52,949 bases of DNA from Chthonomonadaceae bacterium (GTDB lineage: Bacteria > Armatimonadota > Chthonomonadetes > Chthonomonadales > Chthonomonadaceae). Every line of letters starts with the position of its first letter. Position 1 is the stretch's first letter. Below, piece after piece: positions 40,039-47,594 of this stretch. The stretch lies in NCBI GenBank assembly GCA_027450145.1, contig DAIDKH010000007.1, forward strand, positions 22,032 to 74,980, given 5' to 3'. The notes below the pieces were generated by a model. It made no database searches. It saw only the letters and a program-made list of their open reading frames with translations, and had not been told where the DNA came from. A program made the position numbers and the translations under genes.

Positions 40039-41358
40039 TTACCGGCCATCTTCCAGTACGGCATGCAAAGTTGGAACCAATTGCTTTTTACGCGATACCA
40101 TAGTGTCCAGGTCGAACTCGTGATCATCTATTCGCGTAAACGGCAGAGAGGTCAATATCCAGTTTTCGCCCTGGCACAGCAGGTGACTAACGCCTGTGAC
40201 AATATCTGTTACCATCAACGCAGAAAGAGCTAGATTTTCACGTTCACGTCTGTCCTGCAGTGCCTGCACAAGCTCTTCACGCCGTTGATGCATGCCTTCA
40301 AGGCCCGTAACTTCCACCTGGCCAATGGAGACATGAACGCCCCCGATGTCATAACTCTTGCGGTCGGTATCTAGAATGTCATCTGCTTTGCGCTGGCTCA
40401 TGCCTGGCGCAGCGTGCAGAAGTTCATTGCCATAAGTCTGCACGTCCACCCCGGCAATTTTTGCCAGCCACTCTGTGATGTTCCGGTCGCGCTCTGTGGT
40501 GGTGGGTGATCGAAGCACTAGCGTGTCTGATAGTACACCACTTAAGAGCATCCCAGCTAACCCGCGTGGAGGTTCCAACGCCCGTGCCCTGCATTGTTCT
40601 GAAACAAGCGTACTGGTGCTGCCTACCGGGTCGATAACAAAAGGAATGGGCATCGCTGTGGGAGGATTGCCCAGTCTGTGGTGATCTAAAACCGCAACGA
40701 TTTCTGCTTCCTCCGCATCGGGTACCGCCTGTGATAGTTCGTTGTGGTCAACTAGAATAAGATGCGCGCGCGGCGGCTGCAGAATTCGGCTTCTCGTGGC
40801 CATACCTACGAACCGTCCTGTATCCGATACAACCAGGAAGTCGTCTGTCTCGCTGCGCAACAGCTGTGACCGGTGGTCACTGATTCGATCGCTGGCGAGA
40901 AACGTTACAGGCGTCTCTGCGATTGATTTGCAGGATTGCGCGAGCATAGCAGTAACGTTCATGGGTGCTGTGTAGGCTCGCGCAAGGGCTAGAGAGGTCA
41001 CAACACCGTAAGGAGTACCGTCTGCGTCGACAACCGGAACCACTCTGTCGCCTTCCGCCACCCTCGCCATGGCGGCAGGAAGAGGCGCATCTGGGCCAAC
41101 ACTACCCTGCGGACGTGCACAATGGCCAAAGGTTGGGGCAACACCCGTCAGCAGCAGAGGCGCGGAAAGATCAAATCGGCTGAGGGCAAACTGTGCCTGT
41201 TCACCAGGTTGACCGGCGCGAGCAGCGGTTACTGCGGTACCTGTTTGGTTAAGAAACCAGGCGTATCCTAATGCGGATGCAATGGCGTCGGTATCCGGTC
41301 GCTGATGACCAATTACGTATGTAATGCCCGGGTCCCAGCGGTCCGTGCGTTCCTTCAT
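40039..41358 (-). CDS. ppaC: Manganese-dependent inorganic pyrophosphatase with CBS domains, DHH family
   Basis: A 439-residue family II pyrophosphatase. The DHH catalytic core has VIGHQRPDTDAIASA (family GHxNPDTD), ILVDHNELSQAV and AVLDHHRLGNPP. The C-terminal DHHA2 region has SRKKQLVPTL, the substrate-clamp motif. Between the first two, residues about 70-195 hold a paired CBS regulatory insert (VVPVVDADGTPYGVVTSLA, FLVVSDTGRFVGMATRS), as in CBS-PPases controlled by AMP and ADP. It hydrolyses PPi and so pulls biosynthesis forward. No DRTGG domain is seen. It is the first gene of a minus-strand operon that continues with an ADP-ribosylglycohydrolase-like gene 11 bases away. Confidence 0.93.
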   Translation of the reverse strand: MKERTDRWDPGITYVIGHQRPDTDAIASALGYAWFLNQTGTAVTAARAGQPGEQAQFALSRFDLSAPLLLTGVAPTFGHCARPQGSVGPDAPLPAAMARVAEGDRVVPVVDADGTPYGVVTSLALARAYTAPMNVTAMLAQSCKSIAETPVTFLASDRISDHRSQLLRSETDDFLVVSDTGRFVGMATRSRILQPPRAHLILVDHNELSQAVPDAEEAEIVAVLDHHRLGNPPTAMPIPFVIDPVGSTSTLVSEQCRARALEPPRGLAGMLLSGVLSDTLVLRSPTTTERDRNITEWLAKIAGVDVQTYGNELLHAAPGMSQRKADDILDTDRKSYDIGGVHVSIGQVEVTGLEGMHQRREELVQALQDRRERENLALSALMVTDIVTGVSHLLCQGENWILTSLPFTRIDDHEFDLDTMVSRKKQLVPTLHAVLEDGR

Positions 41359-41432
41359 AAAAGCGTCCGTTTCTTCAGTTTACATAATTTGGGTTTAGTT
41401 GTACGATGTTCGCCTTAAGGCACCCAGATAAT

Positions 41433-41438
41433 ATTATA
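41433..41438 (-). promoter_or_regulatory. Possible -10 box of the ppaC operon
   Basis: A perfect TATAAT on the minus strand, 75 bases upstream of the ppaC ATG, in the 101-base gap after dnaA. No good -35 hexamer is seen at the right distance. A GCCTTAAGGC palindrome (41412-41421) lies in the leader. Confidence 0.35.
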
Positions 41439-41459
41439 GGCCATAGACCCTAGTAAATA

Positions 41460-42938
41460 CTACTGCGTCCTGCCACGCAACTCCATTATCACCTCCGCAA
41501 CCGTGGCGCCAAGCTCTTCATCTAGCTGCATCATGGTTTGCACCTTACGGAAAGCATAGGTAACGGTTGCATGGTCTCTACCGCCGAAAAATGTGCCTAT
41601 CGCTGTTGCGTTGATCTGCGGTATGACCTCTTTGCAGATGTACATCGATATCTGACGTTGAATAGAAACGTCCTTTATGCGGGACGGTCCCAGCATCGAC
41701 TCCACGGTAGCTCCAAGTTTGCGGCTTACCGCCTTGGTTACGTCCATGGGAGTGACGTTAAGCCCAGGATTGGGCAGCTCTATGAAGTACTCGGTTAGAA
41801 TCTTGCGTGCCAACTCTACTGTTGGTTCTGCCTGCATGATAGAGCTGTAGGCTATAAGGCGTGTGAGCGCACCTTGTAGCGCCCGGAAGTTGCTTTGGAT
41901 TGCATTTGCGATGTAAATCAGCACGTCATCAGAAACAGTGAAGCCATCTAGGTCACGGTGACCTCGAAGTATTGCGAGCCTTGTTTCCATTTCTGGGGCT
42001 CCAATATCTGCTATCAGCCCTCCTTGGATTGTCGAGTAGAGACCGGGATCCATCGTGTTCAATTCACGTGGCCTGCAGTCACCCGTTAGCACTACCTGGC
42101 TCCCTTGTTGCTGCAGCATCTTAAAGGTATTGATGAACTCATCGCAAGTGTGCTTTTTGCCAGCAAAGAATTTGATGTCGTCTACCAGCCAGAAGTCAAT
42201 GTCGCGGTGCCTGGCCCTAAAGGCCTCTGTGGCATGATCTTTAATTGCGGTAACAAATTGATGAGTGAACAGTTCAGCCGTGGTGTAGTTGACACGTATA
42301 GTGGGGTGCATCAACTGAACTTGTGCGACAATAGCATGCAGCAGATGGGTTTTTCCCATACCGTGTGGACCGTAAATAAATAGCGGATTGTAATCGCCGC
42401 GCGGTGCCTCGGCCACTTTTCGTGCTGCGGTACAAGCCAGTCGGTTGCTAGGTCCTGCAATAAACGTATCGAACGAGTAACGCGGGTTCACCTTGATGCC
42501 AGTACAATTTGACTTCGCAGTCCTGCTACCTGCGCGCGTATTGGAGGTTTGAGGCGGGGTCTGCACCTGTTTCGCCACTGGAGGCGTCTCGATTTCGAGG
42601 GGTAGCACCTCTTGTCCAACATCAACAGGTGCGGCTCGATTTGCCTGACCAGATTTCAGCACTACAATGCGAAGCTCCAAACCCTGCACATCGAGGTGAA
42701 ATTCAAGGGCACTGCGAATAGCATTCGAGGCGCGTCGCATGACCCAGTCGCGAGCAAAAGTGGAGGCAACGCCAAGTTCGAAGATGTTGTTTTCGTATTT
42801 TAGTGGAACGGCAAACAGCAAAAAGCCAGTGTTGGTTACTTCTGTTACTCGACTGCTGACCATTGCGAGGCAGAGCTTCCATATTCGCTGCAGTTCTGCG
42901 GATCTATCCCTGTTATCCTGTTCGAGATGTCCGCTCAC
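41460..42938 (-). CDS. dnaA: DnaA-family protein with threonine in the arginine-finger position
   Basis: A 492-residue protein with all four DnaA domains. Domain I (15-95) is WKLCLAMVSSRV and VPLKYENNIFELGVASTFARDWV. A variable linker follows, then the AAA+ domain III: RYSFDTFIAGPSNRLA, Walker A GPHGMGKTHLLHAI (Lys196), Walker B FWLVDDIKFFAGK and sensor II NFRALQGALTRLIA (Arg352). Domain IV carries DVSIQRQISMYICKE and the DnaA-box signature GGRDHATV. In the Box VII segment, where active DnaA reads LxSRFxWGL, this protein has LYSTIQGGL: Thr303 replaces the arginine finger. GTG is the start, with AAAGG upstream. dnaN and recF are not adjacent, and no TTATCCACA boxes were seen in the flanking gaps. 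It may be a paralogue; see findings. Confidence 0.92.
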   Translation of the reverse strand: MSGHLEQDNRDRSAELQRIWKLCLAMVSSRVTEVTNTGFLLFAVPLKYENNIFELGVASTFARDWVMRRASNAIRSALEFHLDVQGLELRIVVLKSGQANRAAPVDVGQEVLPLEIETPPVAKQVQTPPQTSNTRAGSRTAKSNCTGIKVNPRYSFDTFIAGPSNRLACTAARKVAEAPRGDYNPLFIYGPHGMGKTHLLHAIVAQVQLMHPTIRVNYTTAELFTHQFVTAIKDHATEAFRARHRDIDFWLVDDIKFFAGKKHTCDEFINTFKMLQQQGSQVVLTGDCRPRELNTMDPGLYSTIQGGLIADIGAPEMETRLAILRGHRDLDGFTVSDDVLIYIANAIQSNFRALQGALTRLIAYSSIMQAEPTVELARKILTEYFIELPNPGLNVTPMDVTKAVSRKLGATVESMLGPSRIKDVSIQRQISMYICKEVIPQINATAIGTFFGGRDHATVTYAFRKVQTMMQLDEELGATVAEVIMELRGRTQ

Positions 42939-43201
42939 CGGTAGTTTTGCCTTTCGTCCGCACCGTTCGCCTTATGGCAAATCCTAGCGGCTCTTCAATG
43001 GTCCCACTACGTGTTTAACCGCGTAGCAGTGGGCGGATTATAGCAAATATACAGGGTAGTGCGCAAGGTAAAATGGCAACAATTTTTGAGAATAAATCTT
43101 ACCAGTTGAGTCAGAAACCCACTATATGTAGCGTATTTAAAGCAGCAGATACACTACCAGTGGATTGGCGTAGATTAGCATGACGAGCAAAAAAACTGCT
43201 G

Positions 43202-44494
43202 CTAAAGTGCCTTGCCGCTGAGATATTGCACCACTGAGTCTATATCGATTTTCTGCTGTTCCCCGGTCGTACGTTCTTTTAGTTGAACCGTTCCAGAGGC
43301 TACTTCATCCTCGCCTATGATGATATAGAAGCGACTTCCTAAATCGTCGGCTCGTTTAAATTGCCGTCGGAAATTCTTGCCTAAATAGTCCATATCCGCT
43401 GCGATGCCACTGCTTCGCAGCGAGTGGAGCAATGTAACTGCCGTAGTTCGCACTGCGGGTTGTTCCCCAGCCGTAATGATGAACGCGATTGGGGACTCAT
43501 CCTCCTGAGGGGGTTGAATGCCCAGTGCCTCCAGTGCCAACAGGCACCTTTCCATGCCTATTCCAAAGCCCAGGCCCGGCACTGCTGTACCGCCGCATTC
43601 TTCGACGAGTCCATCGTAGCGGCCGCCTCCGCCGAGAGCGTCCTGTGCACCCAATCCTTCACCTTTGATTTCAAATACAGTGCCCGAATAGTAGTCGAAT
43701 CCGCGCACCAAGCCATCGTCTATCGCGAATGGGATATTCAATGCCGCAAGGTAGCCCTGAAGCTGTTCAAAATGCTTACTGCTGTCGTCTGTTAGGAAGT
43801 CCCTCAAAACGGGTGCACCGGCTAATATAGCAAGATCCCGTTGGTCCTTGGTGTCTAACATCCTTAAGGGGTTGACCTCATAGCGCATCTTACCCTCTTC
43901 GCTAAGGTGCTGTAGCGAAGGTGCAACGTACGCTTTCAGCGCCTCTCTATATCGGGCACGGCATTCAGCCGTACCTACCGAATTGATATGGAGCTTGCAG
44001 CGTACACCTAAGCTCGTGAAGAAGTTCATGGCAAGCGCGAGTACTTCGGCATCAATTGCAGGATCGTGCGCGCCAAAGACCTCTACCCCCAGCTGTTGAT
44101 GCTGTCGGTAACGGCCTTTCTGTCCCCGTTCATAGCGAAAGTTCTGACCAATGTAGTAGAGCTTCAAGAGACCGTGTTCAGCAAAAAGCCCATGTTCTAT
44201 GCATGCGCGCACTGCCGGTGCTGTTCCCTCTGGCTTCATTGTCAGCGAACGTTCACCACGATCTACGAACGTAAACATCTCTTTGCTCACAATATCCGTA
44301 GCTTCGCCAATACTGCGCTTAAAGAGCTCTGTAGGCTCAAGAATGGGTGTGCGGATCTCTCGATAGCCTGCTCGCATCACCATCTCACGAAAATGACGTT
44401 CGACAGCCCTCCACCGTGCGGTAGTGAGCCAGGGCTCTTTCGTTGAGGGATAAGGCAGAACGTCGTACATGTATGGTGGAGCGGCATATCGCAT
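43202..44494 (-). CDS. hisS: Histidyl-tRNA synthetase
   Basis: A 430-residue class II synthetase of bacterial type. Motif 1 is in YREIRTPILEPTELFKRSIGEATDIV, motif 2 has TMKPEGTAPAVRACIEHGL followed by YIGQNFRYERGQKGRYRQHQQLGVEVFG, the histidine A-loop is LVRGFDYYSGTVFE, and motif 3 is GLGFGIGMERCLLALE. The C-terminal anticodon-binding domain is complete (GIAADMDYLGKNFRRQFKRAD). All essential residues seem intact. It has its own candidate promoter at 44533-44562. dnaA lies 263 bases downstream on the same strand. Confidence 0.97.
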   Translation of the reverse strand: MRYAAPPYMYDVLPYPSTKEPWLTTARWRAVERHFREMVMRAGYREIRTPILEPTELFKRSIGEATDIVSKEMFTFVDRGERSLTMKPEGTAPAVRACIEHGLFAEHGLLKLYYIGQNFRYERGQKGRYRQHQQLGVEVFGAHDPAIDAEVLALAMNFFTSLGVRCKLHINSVGTAECRARYREALKAYVAPSLQHLSEEGKMRYEVNPLRMLDTKDQRDLAILAGAPVLRDFLTDDSSKHFEQLQGYLAALNIPFAIDDGLVRGFDYYSGTVFEIKGEGLGAQDALGGGGRYDGLVEECGGTAVPGLGFGIGMERCLLALEALGIQPPQEDESPIAFIITAGEQPAVRTTAVTLLHSLRSSGIAADMDYLGKNFRRQFKRADDLGSRFYIIIGEDEVASGTVQLKERTTGEQQKIDIDSVVQYLSGKAL

Positions 44495-44532
44495 GGAAGT
44501 AGGCCATCCTTTGCAATCTTAGTAGTGGAAAC

Positions 44533-44562
44533 AGTGTACGGTGTAAAGGCGGGCAGAGTCAA
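44533..44562 (-). promoter_or_regulatory. Candidate hisS promoter
   Basis: On the minus strand TTGACT (44557-44562) and TACACT (44533-44538) are 18 bases apart, giving a leader of about 30 bases. It directly follows the terminator hairpin of the RNA-binding protein gene. Confidence 0.5.
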
Positions 44563-44594
44563 ACGAGGGATGAAGCCGAAGCTCCATCCCTCGT
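44563..44594 (-). terminator. Terminator hairpin of the RNA-binding protein gene
   Basis: ACGAGGGATG (44563-44572) is perfectly complementary to CATCCCTCGT (44585-44594), with a 12-base loop. On the minus strand the tail is only TTTGACT, so it is weak in U residues. Confidence 0.7.
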
Positions 44595-44628
44595 AAATTT
44601 ACCCTGAACTTACCGGGCAAAATGTAGT

Positions 44629-44958
44629 CTAGTAGCGGCCAAAACCACCGCGGTCGCGATCGCGTCCGCCGCCGCCACTTCCACCGCCGCCAAAACCGCG
44701 GGGTCTGTCGTCGCGAGGTCGAGCCTCATTCACGGTGAGGGTGCGACCCCCCATCTGTGCGCCGTTCAGTGTGGCGATCGCCTGATCCGCCTCTCCGTCG
44801 GAGTTCATCTCGACGAAACCGAAGCCACGAGCCTGGCCCGTGTATTTATCGGTGACGAGGGTTACCTCTTTGACGCCACCAGCAGCAGAGAAAAGATTGG
44901 CAACGTCCGTTTCGGTGACCGAATAGGGTAGTCCGCCCACATAGATGCGCTTAGCCAT
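44629..44958 (-). CDS. RRM RNA-binding protein with glycine-rich tail
   Basis: A 109-residue protein: one RNA recognition motif (1-80) with RNP2 IYVGGLPY and RNP1 RGFGFVEM, then a Gly/Arg/Asp-rich tail (GFGGGGSGGGGRDRDRGG). This is the cyanobacterial/bacterial cold-inducible Rbp layout. It binds RNA in the cytoplasm, and relatives rise at low temperature. It has a near-consensus promoter at 45159-45187, which places about 190 bases of leader before the ATG, as in cold-shock mRNAs; two hairpins are predicted in it. It is a single gene with a terminator after it. Confidence 0.92.
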   Translation of the reverse strand: MAKRIYVGGLPYSVTETDVANLFSAAGGVKEVTLVTDKYTGQARGFGFVEMNSDGEADQAIATLNGAQMGGRTLTVNEARPRDDRPRGFGGGGSGGGGRDRDRGGFGRY

Positions 44959-45323
44959 AGTTGTTCACACTCCTCAATTAGGGACCTAGCACGAATTTCT
45001 AATTTGATAATATCGTGCATCTTAACACGCGGTCACGTGTTGATACGAACAGGAGCAGAAACCGTCAGACAAGTGGGGGGCGATTCGACCTTCCGAAACA
45101 CCAACACTCTCGCAGGCACAACTTCGCTCGTTCAGATACCGTGAAACCGTTCAAAAATAGTATATCAGGCATTATTCGTGGTGTCAAGCGATTATTTTAT
45201 CTTTAGGGCTGATATTTTATACAAAATTTGCTTTAATACTGTCCTTTACGCAATTTGGATTGATCGCACCGCAAAACTCGTACTTGATTTGGGATTTGAG
45301 ATTATGACTAGTTAAGCCGCATT
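44959..45323 (-). other. Long structured leader and promoter of the RRM gene
   Basis: The 365-base gap has no gene. The promoter at 45159-45187 predicts a start near 45152, so 44959-45151 would be a 5' leader. It can form GCACGA (44989-44994) with TCGTGC (45013-45018) and ACACG (45025-45029) with CGTGT (45036-45040). The part beyond 45188 is AT-rich, lies after purQ, and shows no clear terminator. Confidence 0.6.
45159..45187 (-). promoter_or_regulatory. Near-consensus promoter of the RRM gene
   Basis: Minus-strand TTGACA (45182-45187), a 17-base spacer and TATACT (45159-45164). It is one of the best promoter matches in the window. Confidence 0.75.
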
Positions 45324-46031
45324 TCATTTCGCAGCGTGCAATGCCATGCTAAGAGACTTAAATAGGATAAGCCCATCCGCGGAACCCAAGAGCGTACTGC
45401 ATGCGCGTTCAGGATGTGGCATCATGCCCAGTACATTGCGCCCTTCATTGCATATGCCTGCAATGTTGTTTAGGCTGCCATTGGGATTGCCATCGCTGTC
45501 TACTTTAGAAGTACTGGTGTACCGGAAGATGACCCGCTGCCTGCTCTCTAACTCTGCCAGCACGTCGGCGTCGGCAACATAACACCCTTCGCCGTGGGCT
45601 ATGGGGATACTGGCAACAAAATCCTTGGCATAGTGAGAGGTGAACGGCGTATCGCTGCTCTCCACGCGCACTTGAACAGTCCGACAAATGAACTTGCAGT
45701 TGGAGTTACGCACAAGTGCACCCGGGAGCATGTGAGCCTCGCACAATATCTGAAATCCATTGCATATTCCGAGGACGATGCCGCCTCTCTCGGCGTGTCT
45801 ACGTACCTCGTCCATAACGGGGGCAAACCTTGCGACGGCGCCACAACGCAGGTAGTCACCGTATGAAAAGCCACCTGGAATGACTACAATGTCGCTGCGT
45901 TTAAGGTCGGGCTCCGCATGCCACAGGTAGTTGACATCGCATTGAAGCAGATCCTTTATTACGTGGTATGCGTCTTGATCACAGTTTGAGCCTGGAAATC
46001 TTACCACTCCAAATCGAGGCATTTGGCTCAA
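45324..46031 (-). CDS. purQ: Phosphoribosylformylglycinamidine synthase, glutaminase subunit
   Basis: A 235-residue class I glutamine amidotransferase. It has FGVVRFPGSNCDQDAYH, the nucleophile elbow LGICNGFQILCE with the catalytic Cys, PIAHGEGCYV, and MMPHPERA with the catalytic His and Glu. It supplies ammonia to PurL for step four of purine synthesis, bridged by PurS. The TTG at 46031 overlaps the purS stop (TTGA) and has GAGG seven bases upstream, so it is preferred; ATG 46022 is the alternative. It is the last gene of the operon GT2, galE, DUF167, purS, purQ. purL is not in the window. Confidence 0.96.
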   Translation of the reverse strand: MSQMPRFGVVRFPGSNCDQDAYHVIKDLLQCDVNYLWHAEPDLKRSDIVVIPGGFSYGDYLRCGAVARFAPVMDEVRRHAERGGIVLGICNGFQILCEAHMLPGALVRNSNCKFICRTVQVRVESSDTPFTSHYAKDFVASIPIAHGEGCYVADADVLAELESRQRVIFRYTSTSKVDSDGNPNGSLNNIAGICNEGRNVLGMMPHPERACSTLLGSADGLILFKSLSMALHAAK

Positions 46032-46270
46032 GGCAGTACCTCAATGTCGTAGTTTTCAATGACCGTATTTGCCAGAAACCTCTGGCACATTTCCGTAACC
46101 TGCTCTTCTACGTTTGCGGCATCATCGGCGAGGCTTAGTTCAATAACCTTACCTATCCGTACGCCCTCTACCTTGTTGTAACCCAGGGCGTGCAGACCGT
46201 CTTGCACTACCTTGCCTTGGGCGTCTAACAAGCTTGGCTTTAGCGTTACCAAAACTTTTACTGTCTGCAT
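46028..46270 (-). CDS. purS: Phosphoribosylformylglycinamidine synthase subunit PurS
   Basis: An 80-residue small protein that joins PurQ and PurL in the three-part FGAM synthase. It has VLVTLKPSLLDAQGKVVQDGLHALGY, VRIGKVIELSL and the C-terminal ANTVIENYDIEVL, the whole PurS fold. ATG 46270 with AGGAG upstream gives the usual length; the longer open frame from 46354 is not credible. The stop overlaps the purQ TTG start. A three-subunit FGAM synthase is typical of Gram-positives, cyanobacteria and several deep phyla. Confidence 0.95.
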   Translation of the reverse strand: MQTVKVLVTLKPSLLDAQGKVVQDGLHALGYNKVEGVRIGKVIELSLADDAANVEEQVTEMCQRFLANTVIENYDIEVLP

Positions 46271-46304
46271 CTGTTCTCCTGAACATCCTTTGTGTAAACG
46301 ACAA

Positions 46305-46577
46305 TTAGGACGCTTGCAATCTTTCAAGTACAGAGTCGTTACTAAGTCCCTCAATCTGCAGGGTTTTAAGGCGGCTGGTGTGACCCTTTAGTATTGTAAC
46401 GCGGCTAGGCGGTATATCCAGCGCCTCTGCGAGCAGTTTAATGAGTGAGGCGTTTGCCGCTCCGTCCACCGGCGGAGCCGATACCCTCGCCTGCAAAACA
46501 CCATCGCTTACGCCTGTAATGGCGTTGCGACCGCCTCTAGGTGTAGTACGAACCACGATCGTGGCGCTAAGCGACAA
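46305..46577 (-). CDS. DUF167/YggU-family protein
   Basis: A 90-residue protein of the DUF167 fold: SATIVVRTTPRGGRNAITG, LQARVSAPPVDGAANASLIKLLAEALDIPPSRVTILKGHTSRLKTLQIEG. The PVDGxAN segment is the family's diagnostic. The function is unknown, although the family is widespread and often sits near yggT-like membrane proteins or pyrroline-5-carboxylate reductase-region genes. The frame opens earlier (46646) and overlaps galE, but the TTG at 46577 has AGGGGA eight bases upstream and matches the family start. It lies between galE and purS. Confidence 0.88.
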   Translation of the reverse strand: MSLSATIVVRTTPRGGRNAITGVSDGVLQARVSAPPVDGAANASLIKLLAEALDIPPSRVTILKGHTSRLKTLQIEGLSNDSVLERLQAS

Positions 46578-46605
46578 GGCCCGCTTCCCCTGCAACCGAC
46601 ATAGC

Positions 46606-47580
46606 CTAGTAGTGTCTCTTCTCTTCCCACTTCCAGGCGGTTTCAATGATGGCGTCCAGATTTTGGAAGGTAGGAGCCCAACCTAGCACGGCGCGAGCCT
46701 TGGCTGCACTCGCCACAAGGCGCGGTGGATCACCTGCACGACGGGGTTCATTTACACGAGCAATTTTGCGACCACTAACCTTCTCGCAAATGCGCAGCAC
46801 CTCATTAACCGAGTAACCTTGTTCACTACCCAAGTTAAAGATATCGCTATCTGCGCCTTCGCGCAGGCGCTTCAGGGCCAATTGATGGGCCTGTGCGAGG
46901 TCCAAAATGTGGATATAGTCACGGATGCATGTGCCATCAGGCGTATCGTAATCGGTGCCGAAGACCGAGATTTGAGGTCGCTTACCCTGCGCCACCTGAA
47001 GCGCAATCGGGATGAGATGAGTTTCGGGGTCGTGGCTCTCGCCAATACGTCCCTCCGGATCGCCCCCTGCAGCGTTGAAATACCTTAGCGCTACAAATTT
47101 GAGACTGTAGGCAAGTGAATATGCCTTGAGAATCTGTTCAACAAAGTATTTGCTCTGCCCGTACGGGTTGATGGGTGCCTGCGGATGCAGCTCATCCATT
47201 GGAACTGTCACTGGGTTGCCGTACGTGGCACAAGTTGAGCTGAAGATGAACTTGTTGACTCCATGCCGCCTCATCGCTTCCAGTACAGCTAATGTTGCCA
47301 CGGTATTGTTCAGGTAGTATTTGGCAGGGTCGGTTACAGACTCCCCAACGTAGGCGTAAGCTGCAAAGTGAACCACAGCGTCGATGGGATACCGGGTAAA
47401 AATCTCGTCCAACAGTTTAGGGTCACCCATATCTCCGACAATAAGGGGTACGCCCGCTGGGACTGCCTCTTTGTGCCCATAGACCAGGTTATCGAGCACT
47501 ATAGGCTGCTCACCGTGTTCTTTGCAGTACAGTACGAAGTGGCTGCCAATATACCCTGCTCCACCTGTTACCAAAATCAT
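46606..47580 (-). CDS. galE: UDP-glucose 4-epimerase
   Basis: A 324-residue extended short-chain dehydrogenase. The NAD motif is VTGGAGYIGSHF. The catalytic Tyr140-Gly-Gln-Ser-Lys144 lies in NPYGQSKYFVEQ, with FSSTCATYG before it, and the substrate region has LRYFNAAGGDPEGRIGE and TPDGTCIRDYIHILDLAQAH. It interconverts UDP-glucose and UDP-galactose for cell-surface polysaccharide. It lies 14 bases after a glycosyltransferase gene and before DUF167, with its ATG at 47580. Confidence 0.95.
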   Translation of the reverse strand: MILVTGGAGYIGSHFVLYCKEHGEQPIVLDNLVYGHKEAVPAGVPLIVGDMGDPKLLDEIFTRYPIDAVVHFAAYAYVGESVTDPAKYYLNNTVATLAVLEAMRRHGVNKFIFSSTCATYGNPVTVPMDELHPQAPINPYGQSKYFVEQILKAYSLAYSLKFVALRYFNAAGGDPEGRIGESHDPETHLIPIALQVAQGKRPQISVFGTDYDTPDGTCIRDYIHILDLAQAHQLALKRLREGADSDIFNLGSEQGYSVNEVLRICEKVSGRKIARVNEPRRAGDPPRLVASAAKARAVLGWAPTFQNLDAIIETAWKWEEKRHY

Positions 47581-47594
47581 CTAAGAAGATCCTC

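Noticed and set aside
42939-43201. Replication origin next to dnaA
   Set aside because: No TTATCCACA-type boxes or AT-rich unwinding repeats are visible, and dnaN is absent, so an oriC call is not supported.
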